Shown piece by piece: positions 55,851-64,000 of a DNA stretch of 64,000 nt. A program made the translations under genes and the position numbers. The DNA lies in the NCBI RefSeq assembly GCF_004343775.1, contig NZ_PTXL01000002.1, positions 310,001-374,000 on the forward strand. The letters are read 5' to 3'. The DNA is from Burkholderia sp. SRS-46. GTDB lineage: Bacteria > Pseudomonadota > Gammaproteobacteria > Burkholderiales > Burkholderiaceae. Positions within the stretch are counted from its first letter, which is position 1. The number at the start of each line of letters is the position of its first letter. The notes under the pieces were generated by a model that did no database searches, had not been told where the DNA came from, and saw nothing but the letters and a program-made list of their open reading frames with translations.

Positions 55851-58800
55851 TCACGGCCGCCGCAGGTCCAGCGTGAACGGAAACTCGCGGCTCGGCGCAG
55901 CCGCCGCGACCGCCATCCGGCCCGGCGTGTGCCCCATCGCGACGAAGCGCGCGAGCCGCCGGCTCTCGCCCTCGTACGCGTTGACCGGGAATGTCGCGTA
56001 GTTGCGCCCGCCCGGATGCGCGACGTGATACCGGCAGCCGCCGAGCGAACGCTGCAGCCACGTATCGACGATGTCGAAGGTCAGCGGCGCGTGCACGCCG
56101 ATCGTCGGATGCAGCGCGGACGGCGGCGCCCACGCCTTGTAGCGCACGCCCGCGACGTATTCGCCGGCGGTGCCGGTCGGCTGCAGCGGCAGCGCGCGGC
56201 CGTTGACGGTCACCACGTAGCGGTTGTCGTTCAGCCCCGTGACGCGCACTTCGAGCCGCTCGAGCGACGAATCGACGTAGCGCACCGTGCCGCCGGTCGC
56301 GCCCTCCTCGCCCATCACGTGCCACGGCTCCAGCGCGCCGCGCAGCGTCAGCTGCATCCCGTTCACCGCGATCTGCCCGAACTGCGGGAAGCGAAACTCG
56401 AAGTGCGGCGCGAACCACGCGGGATCGAAATCGAAGCCCGCGTCGCGCAGCTCGGTCAGTACGTCGTCGAAATCCATCTTCAGGAACGCGGGCAGCATGA
56501 AGCGGTCGTGCAGCGCGGTGCCCCAGCGCGTGAGCGGCGTCGTGTACGGCGCGGCCCAGAAACGCGCGATCAACGCGCGCAGCAGCAGTTGCTGCACGAT
56601 GCTCATCCGCGCATGCGGCGGCATCTCGAACGCGCGCAACTCGAGCAGGCCGAGCCGGCCGGTCGGCGCATCGGGCGAATACAGCTTGTCGATGCAGAAC
56701 TCGCTGCGGTGCGTGTTGCCCGTCACGTCGATCAGCAGGTTGCGCAGCACGCGGTCGACCAGCCACGGCGGCATGTCCTGGCCGTGGAGCAGCGTGTTGC
56801 GCTGGATCTCCGCGAACGCGATGTCGAGTTCGTAGACCTGGTCGTTGCGCGCCTCGTCGACGCGCGGCGCCTGGCTCGTCGGCCCGATGAACAGCCCCGA
56901 GAACAGGTACGACAGCGACGGGTGGTTGTGCCAGTACGCGATCAGGCTCGCGAGCAGGTCGGGGCGCCGCAGGAACGGGCTGTCGGCCGGCGTCGCGCCG
57001 CCGAGCACGAAGTGGTTGCCGCCGCCCGTGCCGACGTGGCGGCCGTCGACCATGAACTTCTCGCTGCTCAGGCGCGACTGCCACGCGGCGTCGTAGAGGA
57101 ATTCGGTATGGCTGACGAGTTCGTCGAAACCGTGCGCCGGATGGATGTTGACCTCGATCACGCCGGGGTCCGGCGTCACCTGCAGCAGCTTCAGGCGTGC
57201 GTCGCGCGGCGGCGCATAGCCTTCGAGCACGAGCTTCATGCCGAGCGCACTGGCCGTGAGTTCGATCGCGTTCAGCAGGTCGAGATAGTCGTCGAGCTCG
57301 GCGAGCGGCGGCATGAACAGGTACAGGATGCCGTTGCGGACTTCGACGCACAGCGCGGTGCGCGTGATCCACGCGGCCGATTCGAAGCGTTCCGGCTGAC
57401 GCCGCGCGTCGCGCGCGGTACGGCCCTCGCCCGCCGCGCCCGCTTCGCTCCACTGCATCACGGTGCGCGCCGGCGCCTCGCGGTGCGCACCGGCCAGATA
57501 GCGCGGCGCATCGCCCGGCACGACGTAGCGCGCGCGGAACGCGTCGGCATCGGGCAGCGGCTCGCGCGGCGCGAACGGATCGCGCTCGATCAGGTACGGA
57601 TAGTCGGCGCGGCCGACCCACGGCAGCGAATCGAGCGGCAGCCGGTAGCCCATCGGCGAATCGCCCGGCACGAGGTACATCCGCTCGTCGCGGAAGAACC
57701 ATGGGCCGGTGGTCCAGCGCGGGCCGTCGAGACCCGGCCCGCCATCGGCGCGCTTGATCGGCAGCACGTAGCCGACCACGCTGTCGAGCTTCTGCTCGAA
57801 TACCTTGCGCAGCCGCGCGCGCTCCAGCTCGTCGTCGAGCCGCGAATCGAACGGATCGACGTTGACCGGCAGCCGGCGCTCGCGCCACAGGTAGTACCAG
57901 ACGTCCTCGTAGCCGGGCCGAATGAAATCATCGGTCAGGTTCAGTCGCGCGGCCAGCCCGTCGATGAAGCGCTTCGCGTCGTCGGTCGTGTACGCCGACG
58001 GCTCGCGCTCGTCCGCGAACAGCGACGGATCGCGCCAGGCCGGCTGCCCGTCCGCGCGCCAGAAGATCGACAGCGCCCAGCGCGGCAACTGCTCGCCCGG
58101 ATACCACTTGCCCTGCCCGAAATGCAGGAAGCCGCCGTGGCCGTACTCGGCGCGCAGCCGCTGCACGAGCTCGGTCGCGTAGCCGCGCTTGGTCGGCCCA
58201 AGCGCGTCGGTGTTCCATTCCGCGCCGTCGCGGTCGTCGATCGACACGAAGGTCGGCTCGCCGCCCTGCGTGAGCCGCACGTCGCCGGCCGTCAGTTCGG
58301 CGTCGACCCGCGCGCCGAGCGCACGCACCGTGCGCCACTGCGCGTCGGTATACGGCTTCGTCACGCGCGGCGATTCGTACACGCGGGTGACCGTCATCTC
58401 GTGCTCGAACTCCACCTCGCACTCGTCGATCAGCCCCTCGACCGGCGCGGCGCTGGTCGGCTGCGGCGTGCATGCGAGCGGAATGTGCCCTTCGCCGGCG
58501 AGCAGGCCCGACGTCGGGTCGAGGCCGATCCAGCCCGCGCCCGGCAGGTAGACCTCGCACCACGCATGCAGGTCGGTGAAGTCGACCGCCGCGCCGCTCG
58601 GGCCGTCGAGCGACTTCACGTCCGGCGTGAGCTGGATCAGGTAGCCCGACACGAAGCGCGCGGCGATGCCCAGATGCCGGCACAGCTGCACCAGCAGCCA
58701 GCCGCTGTCGCGGCACGAGCCGCACGCCAGTTCGAGCGTCTGCGCGGGCGTCTGCACGCCCGGCTCCATGCGGACGAGGTAACGGATGTCGCGCTGCAGC

Positions 58801-59261
58801 TGCTGGTTCAGCGCGACGAGGAAGTTCACCGTGCCGGCCGGCGTGCGGTCGACGCCGTCGAGATACGCGCTGAACACGGGCGACGCGCTCGTCTGCGGAT
58901 CGCAGGCGAGATATGGCGCGAGCTCGGTGCGCAGCGCGTCGTCGTACTGGAACGGGTACTGCCCGGCGCTCTCCTCGAGGAAGAAGTCGAACGGGTTGTA
59001 GACCGACATCTCGGCGACGAGGTCGACCGTGATCTCGAAGTGGCGCGTGCGCTCCGGAAACACGAGCCGCGCGAGGTAGTTCGAGAACGGATCCTGCTGC
59101 CAGTTGATGAAGTGCTGCGCGGGCCAGACGGTCATCGAATACGCGACGATCGGCGTGCGGCAATGCGGCGCCGGACGCAGCCGCACGATCTGCGGGCCGA
59201 CGTTGATCAGCCGGTCGTAGCGGTAACGGGTGGTGTGATGCAGCGCGACGTGAATGGGCAT
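55851..59261 (-). CDS. Large transglutaminase / DUF2126 protein
   Basis: A 1136-residue protein: N-terminal transglutaminase N domain (LHHTTRYRYDRLINVGPQIV in part), transglutaminase core at about 150-260 with Cys in ACGSCRDSGWLL and His in FTDLHAWCEVYLPG, then the long DUF2126 region with TQGGEPTFVSIDDRDG and AHGFDELVSHTEFLYDAAW. This is one of the largest and most conserved members of ATP-grasp/alpha-E loci; its DUF2126 part has no known activity. It is flanked by the two modules. Confidence 0.88.
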   Translation of the reverse strand: MPIHVALHHTTRYRYDRLINVGPQIVRLRPAPHCRTPIVAYSMTVWPAQHFINWQQDPFSNYLARLVFPERTRHFEITVDLVAEMSVYNPFDFFLEESAGQYPFQYDDALRTELAPYLACDPQTSASPVFSAYLDGVDRTPAGTVNFLVALNQQLQRDIRYLVRMEPGVQTPAQTLELACGSCRDSGWLLVQLCRHLGIAARFVSGYLIQLTPDVKSLDGPSGAAVDFTDLHAWCEVYLPGAGWIGLDPTSGLLAGEGHIPLACTPQPTSAAPVEGLIDECEVEFEHEMTVTRVYESPRVTKPYTDAQWRTVRALGARVDAELTAGDVRLTQGGEPTFVSIDDRDGAEWNTDALGPTKRGYATELVQRLRAEYGHGGFLHFGQGKWYPGEQLPRWALSIFWRADGQPAWRDPSLFADEREPSAYTTDDAKRFIDGLAARLNLTDDFIRPGYEDVWYYLWRERRLPVNVDPFDSRLDDELERARLRKVFEQKLDSVVGYVLPIKRADGGPGLDGPRWTTGPWFFRDERMYLVPGDSPMGYRLPLDSLPWVGRADYPYLIERDPFAPREPLPDADAFRARYVVPGDAPRYLAGAHREAPARTVMQWSEAGAAGEGRTARDARRQPERFESAAWITRTALCVEVRNGILYLFMPPLAELDDYLDLLNAIELTASALGMKLVLEGYAPPRDARLKLLQVTPDPGVIEVNIHPAHGFDELVSHTEFLYDAAWQSRLSSEKFMVDGRHVGTGGGNHFVLGGATPADSPFLRRPDLLASLIAYWHNHPSLSYLFSGLFIGPTSQAPRVDEARNDQVYELDIAFAEIQRNTLLHGQDMPPWLVDRVLRNLLIDVTGNTHRSEFCIDKLYSPDAPTGRLGLLELRAFEMPPHARMSIVQQLLLRALIARFWAAPYTTPLTRWGTALHDRFMLPAFLKMDFDDVLTELRDAGFDFDPAWFAPHFEFRFPQFGQIAVNGMQLTLRGALEPWHVMGEEGATGGTVRYVDSSLERLEVRVTGLNDNRYVVTVNGRALPLQPTGTAGEYVAGVRYKAWAPPSALHPTIGVHAPLTFDIVDTWLQRSLGGCRYHVAHPGGRNYATFPVNAYEGESRRLARFVAMGHTPGRMAVAAAAPSREFPFTLDLRRP

Positions 59262-59355
59262 GGCTGGGCCGCTCGGTTCAGGTTGGGTCGGGCCGGCGCG
59301 CCGCGCCGATTCGGGCGCGGCCGCACGGCGCGTGCGGGATCGTCGAACGCGCGCG

Positions 59356-60336
59356 TCAGACCAGTTCCGGCGTCTGCACGACGCTGATGTCGACGCCGAG
59401 CGGCCGCGCGCCGAACCCGGTCACCGGCTGCGCGTCGCGGGCATCGAGGCCCACCGCGATGCGCACGTAGCGCTCGTCCGGGCAGCGGTTCATGAACGGA
59501 TCGAAGCCGACCCAGCCGAGCCCCTCGACATACGCCTCGGCCCACGCGTGGCCGGCCGGCGGCTGCATCGGCGCGGCCGCCTGCTGCTGCGCGCCCGGCG
59601 CGAGCTGCGGCATGCCCTGCGTCTGCGCCTGCGACGCGTGCGACGCGCCGAGCGCCTGCTGCATTCCGTCGCCGCTCTGCAGCGCGAGCGCCTCCTCCTC
59701 GTGCGCGCCGCCGCCGTGCTGCTTCGCGTCGGCGATGCGCTGCATCGCGCTGTCGGCCAGCACGTAGCCGGAGATATAGCGGGCCGGGAACTTCAGCACC
59801 CGCGCGGCCGCGATGAACGCATGCGCGTGATCGCGGCTCGTGCCCGCGCCGCTCTGCAGCGCGGTTTCCGCGTCGACGGGCGCGTCCGGCGCGTTCGGCG
59901 CATACGCGATGCGGCCGTGCACCTCGGTCATCAGCCAGTGCAGCGCGTCGAGGCTGCGCTGCTCGATCGGCAGCGCGTCGGCGAGCGCGCGCACCGTGTC
60001 GCCGGCCTTCGTCAGCGCGGTCTCGCGCTCGAAGATCCACGGCGGCGCATAGCCGTCGGTCTGGCCGAGGATGCCCGCGCGGTCCTGCGTCTCGACGACG
60101 CCCGCCGCGACGATCACGATCTCCTGCTTGGCGCCCCGGTCGTGCCGCACGAGGTCGATCCGGTTGCCGAGGCCGTCCGCGTACGACAGCGTCGGCTCCA
60201 CGCCGTCGATCGTGACCTGCCACGCACGCACCGTCTGGCCGGGCCCCGACTGCGGGCGCAGCCGCAGGCGCTGCAGCACGTGGGTGACCTGATCGTCGAA
60301 CTGATAACGCGAGATATGTCGGATGGCGAGTCGCAT
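59356..60336 (-). CDS. Transglutaminase-like protein with Cys to Ser change, module B
   Basis: A 326-residue transglutaminase-like protein with the usual N-terminal beta domain. The position of the catalytic Cys reads GAGTSRDHAHAF (Ser167), while His (GHAWAEAYVE) and Asp (GFDPFMN) are kept. A Gln/Ala-rich insert of about 60 residues (roughly 200-260) separates the core. It starts eight bases after the alpha-E gene. Either a Ser nucleophile, a regulatory role or an inactive partner is possible. Confidence 0.83.
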   Translation of the reverse strand: MRLAIRHISRYQFDDQVTHVLQRLRLRPQSGPGQTVRAWQVTIDGVEPTLSYADGLGNRIDLVRHDRGAKQEIVIVAAGVVETQDRAGILGQTDGYAPPWIFERETALTKAGDTVRALADALPIEQRSLDALHWLMTEVHGRIAYAPNAPDAPVDAETALQSGAGTSRDHAHAFIAAARVLKFPARYISGYVLADSAMQRIADAKQHGGGAHEEEALALQSGDGMQQALGASHASQAQTQGMPQLAPGAQQQAAAPMQPPAGHAWAEAYVEGLGWVGFDPFMNRCPDERYVRIAVGLDARDAQPVTGFGARPLGVDISVVQTPELV

Positions 60337-60344
60337 GGCAAGTC

Positions 60345-61286
60345 TCAGTCGAAGTTGTAGGCCTGGGCGATTTCGAGCCCGAGGCTGTTGTTGCGGCCGA
60401 TGAAGTCGGTCAGGAATTCGTGCAGGCCGCTCTTGAAGATCCGCTCGACGCTGGTGTCGGACAACATTTGCAGGATCCTCGTGGCAGTATCGTGACACGG
60501 GTGCGTGACGCCGTAGTCCTTCGCGAGCAGGTTCAGGCTCGACACGACGCGGCCGTAGCAATAGCGCAGCGAGCGCGGCATGCGGCCGTTCAGGATCAGG
60601 TAGTCGGCGATGTTCATCGGCTTGTACTGCACGTCGTACACCCAGCGATACGAGCGGTGCGCGGCCACGCAGCGCAGGATCGTCTCCCACTGGTAGTTGT
60701 CGAGGATCGTGCCGACGTGCGTGACCGACGGCAGCAGCAGGTGGTATTTCACGTCGAGGATGCGCGCGGTGTTGTCCGCGCGCTCGACGAACGCGCCGAT
60801 CTGCGCGAAATCGAAAATCTCGTTGCGCAGCATCGTGCTGTAGAAGCTGCCGAGGATCAGCGCGGTTTCGCGCTTGACCTGGTCGAGCACGGCCGGCAGG
60901 TCGCTCTCCGGCACCGGCTGCGCGAGCGCGCGCCGCAGCGACAGCCATGCGCCGTTTACGCTCTCCCACGCCTCCCGCGTGAGCGCCGTGCGCACCATCC
61001 GCGCGTTCGAGCGCGCGGCCTCGATGCACGACAGCACGCTCGACGGGTTGTCGCGGTCGCGCAGCAGGTAGTCGGTCACGGTGTCGGCCGCGTACGCGTC
61101 GTACTTTTCCCGGTAGCCGTCGTCCGCGCCCGAGCTGACGAGCACCGACGACCATTCGGCCGGCGCGTCGGCGGTGCGCGTCAGCGCCATCCGCAGCCCG
61201 GCATCGACGATGCGCGCGGTGTTCTCCGTGCGCTCGATATAGCGGTACATCCAGTAGAGACCGCTCGCAGTGCGTCCAAGAAGCAT
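60345..61286 (-). CDS. Alpha-E domain protein
   Basis: A 313-residue, all-helical alpha-E protein with the signature TASGLYWMYRYIERTENTAR at the N-terminus and a repeat of it at FVERADNTARILDVKYHLLL. The role of the domain is unknown; it is found next to or fused with permuted ATP-grasp enzymes, as in the 900-residue fusion in this same locus. It lies 68 bases after the ATP-grasp gene. Confidence 0.88.
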   Translation of the reverse strand: MLLGRTASGLYWMYRYIERTENTARIVDAGLRMALTRTADAPAEWSSVLVSSGADDGYREKYDAYAADTVTDYLLRDRDNPSSVLSCIEAARSNARMVRTALTREAWESVNGAWLSLRRALAQPVPESDLPAVLDQVKRETALILGSFYSTMLRNEIFDFAQIGAFVERADNTARILDVKYHLLLPSVTHVGTILDNYQWETILRCVAAHRSYRWVYDVQYKPMNIADYLILNGRMPRSLRYCYGRVVSSLNLLAKDYGVTHPCHDTATRILQMLSDTSVERIFKSGLHEFLTDFIGRNNSLGLEIAQAYNFD

Positions 61287-61354
61287 TGTTGTCCACTCCC
61301 GTCTGTGTTGCGTTCGCGCGCCGTCGGTGCGGGCGCGCGGTCGCCGTCCGCGGC

Positions 61355-62770
61355 TCAGTCGGCCAGCACCCAGGTGTCCTTGGTGCCGCCGCCCTGGCTC
61401 GAGTTGACGACGAGCGAACCCTCCTTCAGCGCGACGCGCGTGAGCCCGCCCGGCGTGATGCGGATCCGGTCCGACACCAGCACGAACGGCCGCAGGTCGA
61501 CGTGCCGGGGCGCGAGGCCCGCATCGGTCAGGATCGGCGTCGTGGACAACGCCAGCGTGGGTTGCGCGATGTAGTTCGCGGGCCGCGCGCGCAGCTTCGC
61601 GGCGAACGCCTCGAGCTCCGCCTTCGACGCGCACGGCCCGACCAGCATCCCGTAGCCGCCCGAGCCGTGCACTTCCTTCACGACCAGCTCGTCGAGATGC
61701 TCGAGCACGTACTTGAGGCTGTCCGCGTCGCCGCAGCGCCAGGTCGGCACGTTCTCCAGCAGCGCCTTGCGGCCCGTGTAGAACTCGACGATCTCCGGCA
61801 TGTACGAATAGATCGCCTTGTCGTCGGCGATGCCGGTGCCGGGCGCGTTCGCGATCGTGATGTTGCCGGCGCGGTAGACGTCCATGATCCCCGCGACGCC
61901 GAGCACCGAATCGGGCCGGAACGTCAGCGGGTCGAGGAACGCGTCGTCGACGCGGCGGTACAGCACGTCGATCGGCCGGAAGCCCTCGGTCGTGCGCATC
62001 GCGACGCGATCGTCGAGCACCTGCAGGTCGCTGCCCTCGACGAGGTGCACGCCCATCTGGTCGGCGAGGAACGAATGTTCGTAGTACGCGGAATTGTGGA
62101 TGCCGGGCGTGAGCACGGCGATGGTCGGGTTGTCGGCATTGCCGCCCGGCGGGCACACCGCCGCGAGCGACTGGCGCAGCATCTGCGGATAGGTCTCGAC
62201 CGGCCGCACCTTGACCTGCTGGAACAGCTCGGGAAAGAGCTGCATCATCGTCTCGCGGTTTTCCAGCATGTACGACACGCCGGACGGCGTGCGCGCGTTG
62301 TCCTCGAGCACGTAGAACTGGTTCTCGGCGGTGCGCACGATGTCGACGCCGATGATGTGCGTGTAGACGTTCCCGGGCGGCCGGAAGTCGATCATCTCCG
62401 GCAGGAACGCTTCGTTGTGCGCGATCAGGTGCTTCGGCACGATCCCGGCGCGCACGATTTCCTGGCGGTGGTAGATGTCGTCGAGGAACGCATTGAGCGC
62501 CATCACGCGCTGCTCGATGCCGAGCGACAGCCGGCTCCACTCCTGGCCGGAGAGGATGCGCGGCACGATGTCGAACGGGATCAGCCGCTCGGCGGCCTCC
62601 GCGTCGCCGTAAACGGCGAACGTGATGCCCGTCTTGCGGAACACGCCCTCCGCGTCGTGGGCTTTCTGGGCGAGGCTCGCGGGGTTCTGCGTGTCGAGCC
62701 ACTGCTTCAGGCGCGCGTAAGGCGCCCTGACCATGTCGCCGGATTGCAGCATCTCATCGAATGGCTTCAT
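61355..62770 (-). CDS. Circularly permuted ATP-grasp protein
   Basis: A 471-residue stand-alone permuted ATP-grasp enzyme. Conserved parts are FLPEMIDFRPPGNVYTH, FYVLEDNARTPSGVSYML, GNITIANAPGTGIADDKA, ELVVKEVHGSGGYGML and VNSSQGGGTKDTWVL, covering the ATP- and Mg-binding residues. The likely reaction is an amide ligase using ATP; substrate unknown. ATG 62770 has GGAG nine bases upstream; ATG 62785 (MEKKS) is an alternative. First gene of the six-gene minus-strand unit. Confidence 0.88.
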   Translation of the reverse strand: MKPFDEMLQSGDMVRAPYARLKQWLDTQNPASLAQKAHDAEGVFRKTGITFAVYGDAEAAERLIPFDIVPRILSGQEWSRLSLGIEQRVMALNAFLDDIYHRQEIVRAGIVPKHLIAHNEAFLPEMIDFRPPGNVYTHIIGVDIVRTAENQFYVLEDNARTPSGVSYMLENRETMMQLFPELFQQVKVRPVETYPQMLRQSLAAVCPPGGNADNPTIAVLTPGIHNSAYYEHSFLADQMGVHLVEGSDLQVLDDRVAMRTTEGFRPIDVLYRRVDDAFLDPLTFRPDSVLGVAGIMDVYRAGNITIANAPGTGIADDKAIYSYMPEIVEFYTGRKALLENVPTWRCGDADSLKYVLEHLDELVVKEVHGSGGYGMLVGPCASKAELEAFAAKLRARPANYIAQPTLALSTTPILTDAGLAPRHVDLRPFVLVSDRIRITPGGLTRVALKEGSLVVNSSQGGGTKDTWVLAD

Positions 62771-62941
62771 CGATTTTTTCTCCATCGTTTTCCCGGCATT
62801 GCGCATGCCGGACCGGCGTAATGACTGCTGAGCAAGGAACGTGCCTTGCGCATCCCCCATTTCGCCGCGGCCCCGGCACGCGCTCACGGCATGCCGCACC
62901 ACGGCGGTGCAACCCTGCGCACCACGCGGCGCGATTCGCGG

Positions 62942-63041
62942 CATCGGTGCGCGACCGCCACGCACCGATGTTGTGCCGCGCCTATCGAACATAGTTCTCC
63001 CGCGTGTCACCGATGTGCAATCTGCACTGCAGCATCGGTGA
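62942..63041. repeat. Four CATCGGTG / CACCGATG elements upstream of the ATP-grasp operon
   Basis: The octamer occurs at 62942-62949 (CATCGGTG), 62973-62980 and 63008-63015 (CACCGATG) and 63033-63040 (CATCGGTG). The first and last pairs each make a dyad; the second is exact over nine bases (TCACCGATG...CATCGGTGA). Such a cluster in a promoter region suggests cooperative binding of a regulator. The rest of 62786-63436 holds no gene that I recognise. Confidence 0.6.
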
Positions 63042-63238
63042 CCGGCCGCATGCCGCCCGCGCCGCGCACCGGCGCGATGCCCGGCGCGCCCGATTGCTGC
63101 GGCGCGTCAGCGAACGGGCGCGCGCCGGCCGCCCGCCTCCGGCGGCGAAAGAAGTGGGCTCGACACGCGCAGCGCACGGCCGAGCCCTGGGGGGAAGTAC
63201 CGTCCGCGGCCGCGAGGAAAGTTCAGACGAGAGATGAA

Positions 63239-63250
63239 CTAACCGGTTAG
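63239..63250. promoter_or_regulatory. Perfect 12-base palindrome CTAACCGGTTAG
   Basis: A full palindrome about 190 bases before the LysR start and about 470 before the ATP-grasp gene. It could be an operator for either; no family is implied by the sequence. Confidence 0.4.
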
Positions 63251-63436
63251 CCGTGTCCGGCACGATAACGTTAAGCAGCCGAATTGTTCGCGGCAACGGC
63301 CATGCATATTTCGACTGATACCCATCGAAAAAAAACATCGGTATGCTCGAAGCCCGGCGCGGTACGCTAAAAGATTCGTGCAACGAAACGGCGCCGGCAT
63401 TGGCCAGGTGCCCCACTATAAAAGACGACGATCGAA

Positions 63437-64000
63437 ATGGAAGCAAAGTGGCTGGAAGATTTCCTGAGCCTTGCGGATACCAGGAGCTTCTCCCGGGCGG
63501 CACGCAATCGGCATATGACGCAATCGGCATTCAGCAGGCGGATTGCCGCGCTCGAGACCTGGATGGACGCGAAGCTGGTCGATCGCAGCATCACGCCGAT
63601 CGTCCTCACCCCGGCCGGACAGATGTTTCGCGGGCTCGCCGCGGACATCCTGCGCAGCATGTACGCCGCGCGCAACCTGGTGAACGGCTATGACCAGTTC
63701 ACGGCGAGCGACCAGGTCGTGCGCTTCGCGGTCGCGCATACGCTCGTGTTTACCCTGTTCCCGGAATGGCTGAAGCAGCTCAACCGCGAAGTCGGCCACG
63801 TGACCGCGCGCGTCAATGCCGTGAACGTGCCCGAAGGCGTGCAGCAGCTCGTCGAAGGCGAATGCGACCTGCTGCTCGGCTATCACCATCCGCAGCTGCC
63901 GATCGTGCTCGATCCGAATCACTTCCCGTTCGTGGGCCTCGGCGTCGAGCGGATCCTCCCGGTGTCGATACCCGACGCGAACGGCAAGCCGCTGTTCAGG
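63437..64000 (+). CDS. LysR-family regulator, HypT-like, N-terminal part
   Basis: The first 188 codons of a LysR-type gene that runs off the right edge. The DNA-binding helix-turn-helix reads TRSFSRAARNRHMTQSAFSRR, residues 15-35 in part, with the HypT/YjiE-like opening MEAKWLEDFLSLA, and the effector domain starts near residue 92. HypT senses hypochlorite in E. coli, but this protein may have another target. It is divergent from the ATP-grasp operon and could regulate it. Confidence 0.85.
   Translation, partial: MEAKWLEDFLSLADTRSFSRAARNRHMTQSAFSRRIAALETWMDAKLVDRSITPIVLTPAGQMFRGLAADILRSMYAARNLVNGYDQFTASDQVVRFAVAHTLVFTLFPEWLKQLNREVGHVTARVNAVNVPEGVQQLVEGECDLLLGYHHPQLPIVLDPNHFPFVGLGVERILPVSIPDANGKPLFR

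Noticed and set aside
55506..59387. Open plus-strand frame of 1293 codons opposite the DUF2126 gene
   Set aside because: Composition is Arg/His/Val repeats typical of antisense reading of GC3-rich genes; the minus strand holds a conserved protein with domain motifs throughout.

Overview
The window is high-GC DNA that reads like a beta-proteobacterium, most likely a Burkholderia of the cepacia complex. This rests on gene content (gsi/iaaA with an RpiR regulator, DUF2917, a gentisate cluster, a hydroxyproline cluster, HpnL-like protein) and on a strong GC3 bias that leaves long antisense shadow frames. The dense catabolic and accessory content would suit a secondary chromosome, but that is inference. 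No tRNA, rRNA, insertion sequence, integrase or CRISPR array was seen.

Layout. 1-5.8 kb: the minus-strand peptide/glutathione import operon rpiR-iaaA-gsiA-gsiB-gsiC (gsiC runs off the left edge), with a probable operator upstream of rpiR. 6.1-13.8 kb: small membrane protein, alpha/beta hydrolase, methyltransferase, a lipoprotein phosphatase translationally coupled to a di-haem MauG-type protein, a small gene under a near-perfect LexA box, and a MocR regulator divergent from a DUF2917 gene. 13.8-15.0 kb: persulfide-type ArsR regulator with a split YeeE/YedE sulfur transporter. 15.1-21.4 kb: 3-hydroxybenzoate to gentisate to fumarate + pyruvate pathway (transporter, 6-hydroxylase, isomerase, hydrolase, dioxygenase) with a divergent LysR regulator. 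21.5-30.8 kb: trans-4-hydroxy-L-proline catabolism in two divergent operons (epimerase and three-part D-hydroxyproline dehydrogenase; deaminase, permease, 2,5-dioxovalerate dehydrogenase, LDH2-family reductase). 31-41 kb: envelope proteins, CapA/DUF2905, an HhH DNA-binding protein, a broken MocR remnant, HAD hydrolase, MerR/DUF2938, MarR/DHA2 efflux pump, and a CoA transferase.

41.5-48.7 kb is the most remarkable region: seven tightly coupled plus-strand genes ending in a good terminator. Four make up a C-P bond (phosphonate) biosynthetic core: PEP mutase fused to a nucleotidyltransferase, phosphonopyruvate decarboxylase, 2-aminoethylphosphonate transaminase and a separate nucleotidyltransferase. 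The other three are a CDP-alcohol phosphotransferase, a HalD/BesD-like Fe(II)/2OG oxygenase and an HpnL-like membrane protein. Together they suggest that 2-aminoethylphosphonate is made, CMP-activated, possibly hydroxylated and moved onto a lipid: a phosphonolipid pathway.

52-62.8 kb is a second unusual locus: six genes holding two circularly permuted ATP-grasp domains, two alpha-E domains and three transglutaminase-like proteins, one copy split and one fused. Such systems are predicted to make and cut a peptide or peptide tag of unknown nature. One transglutaminase has Ser in place of the catalytic Cys. A cluster of four CATCGGTG elements lies upstream, followed by a partial LysR gene leaving the right edge.
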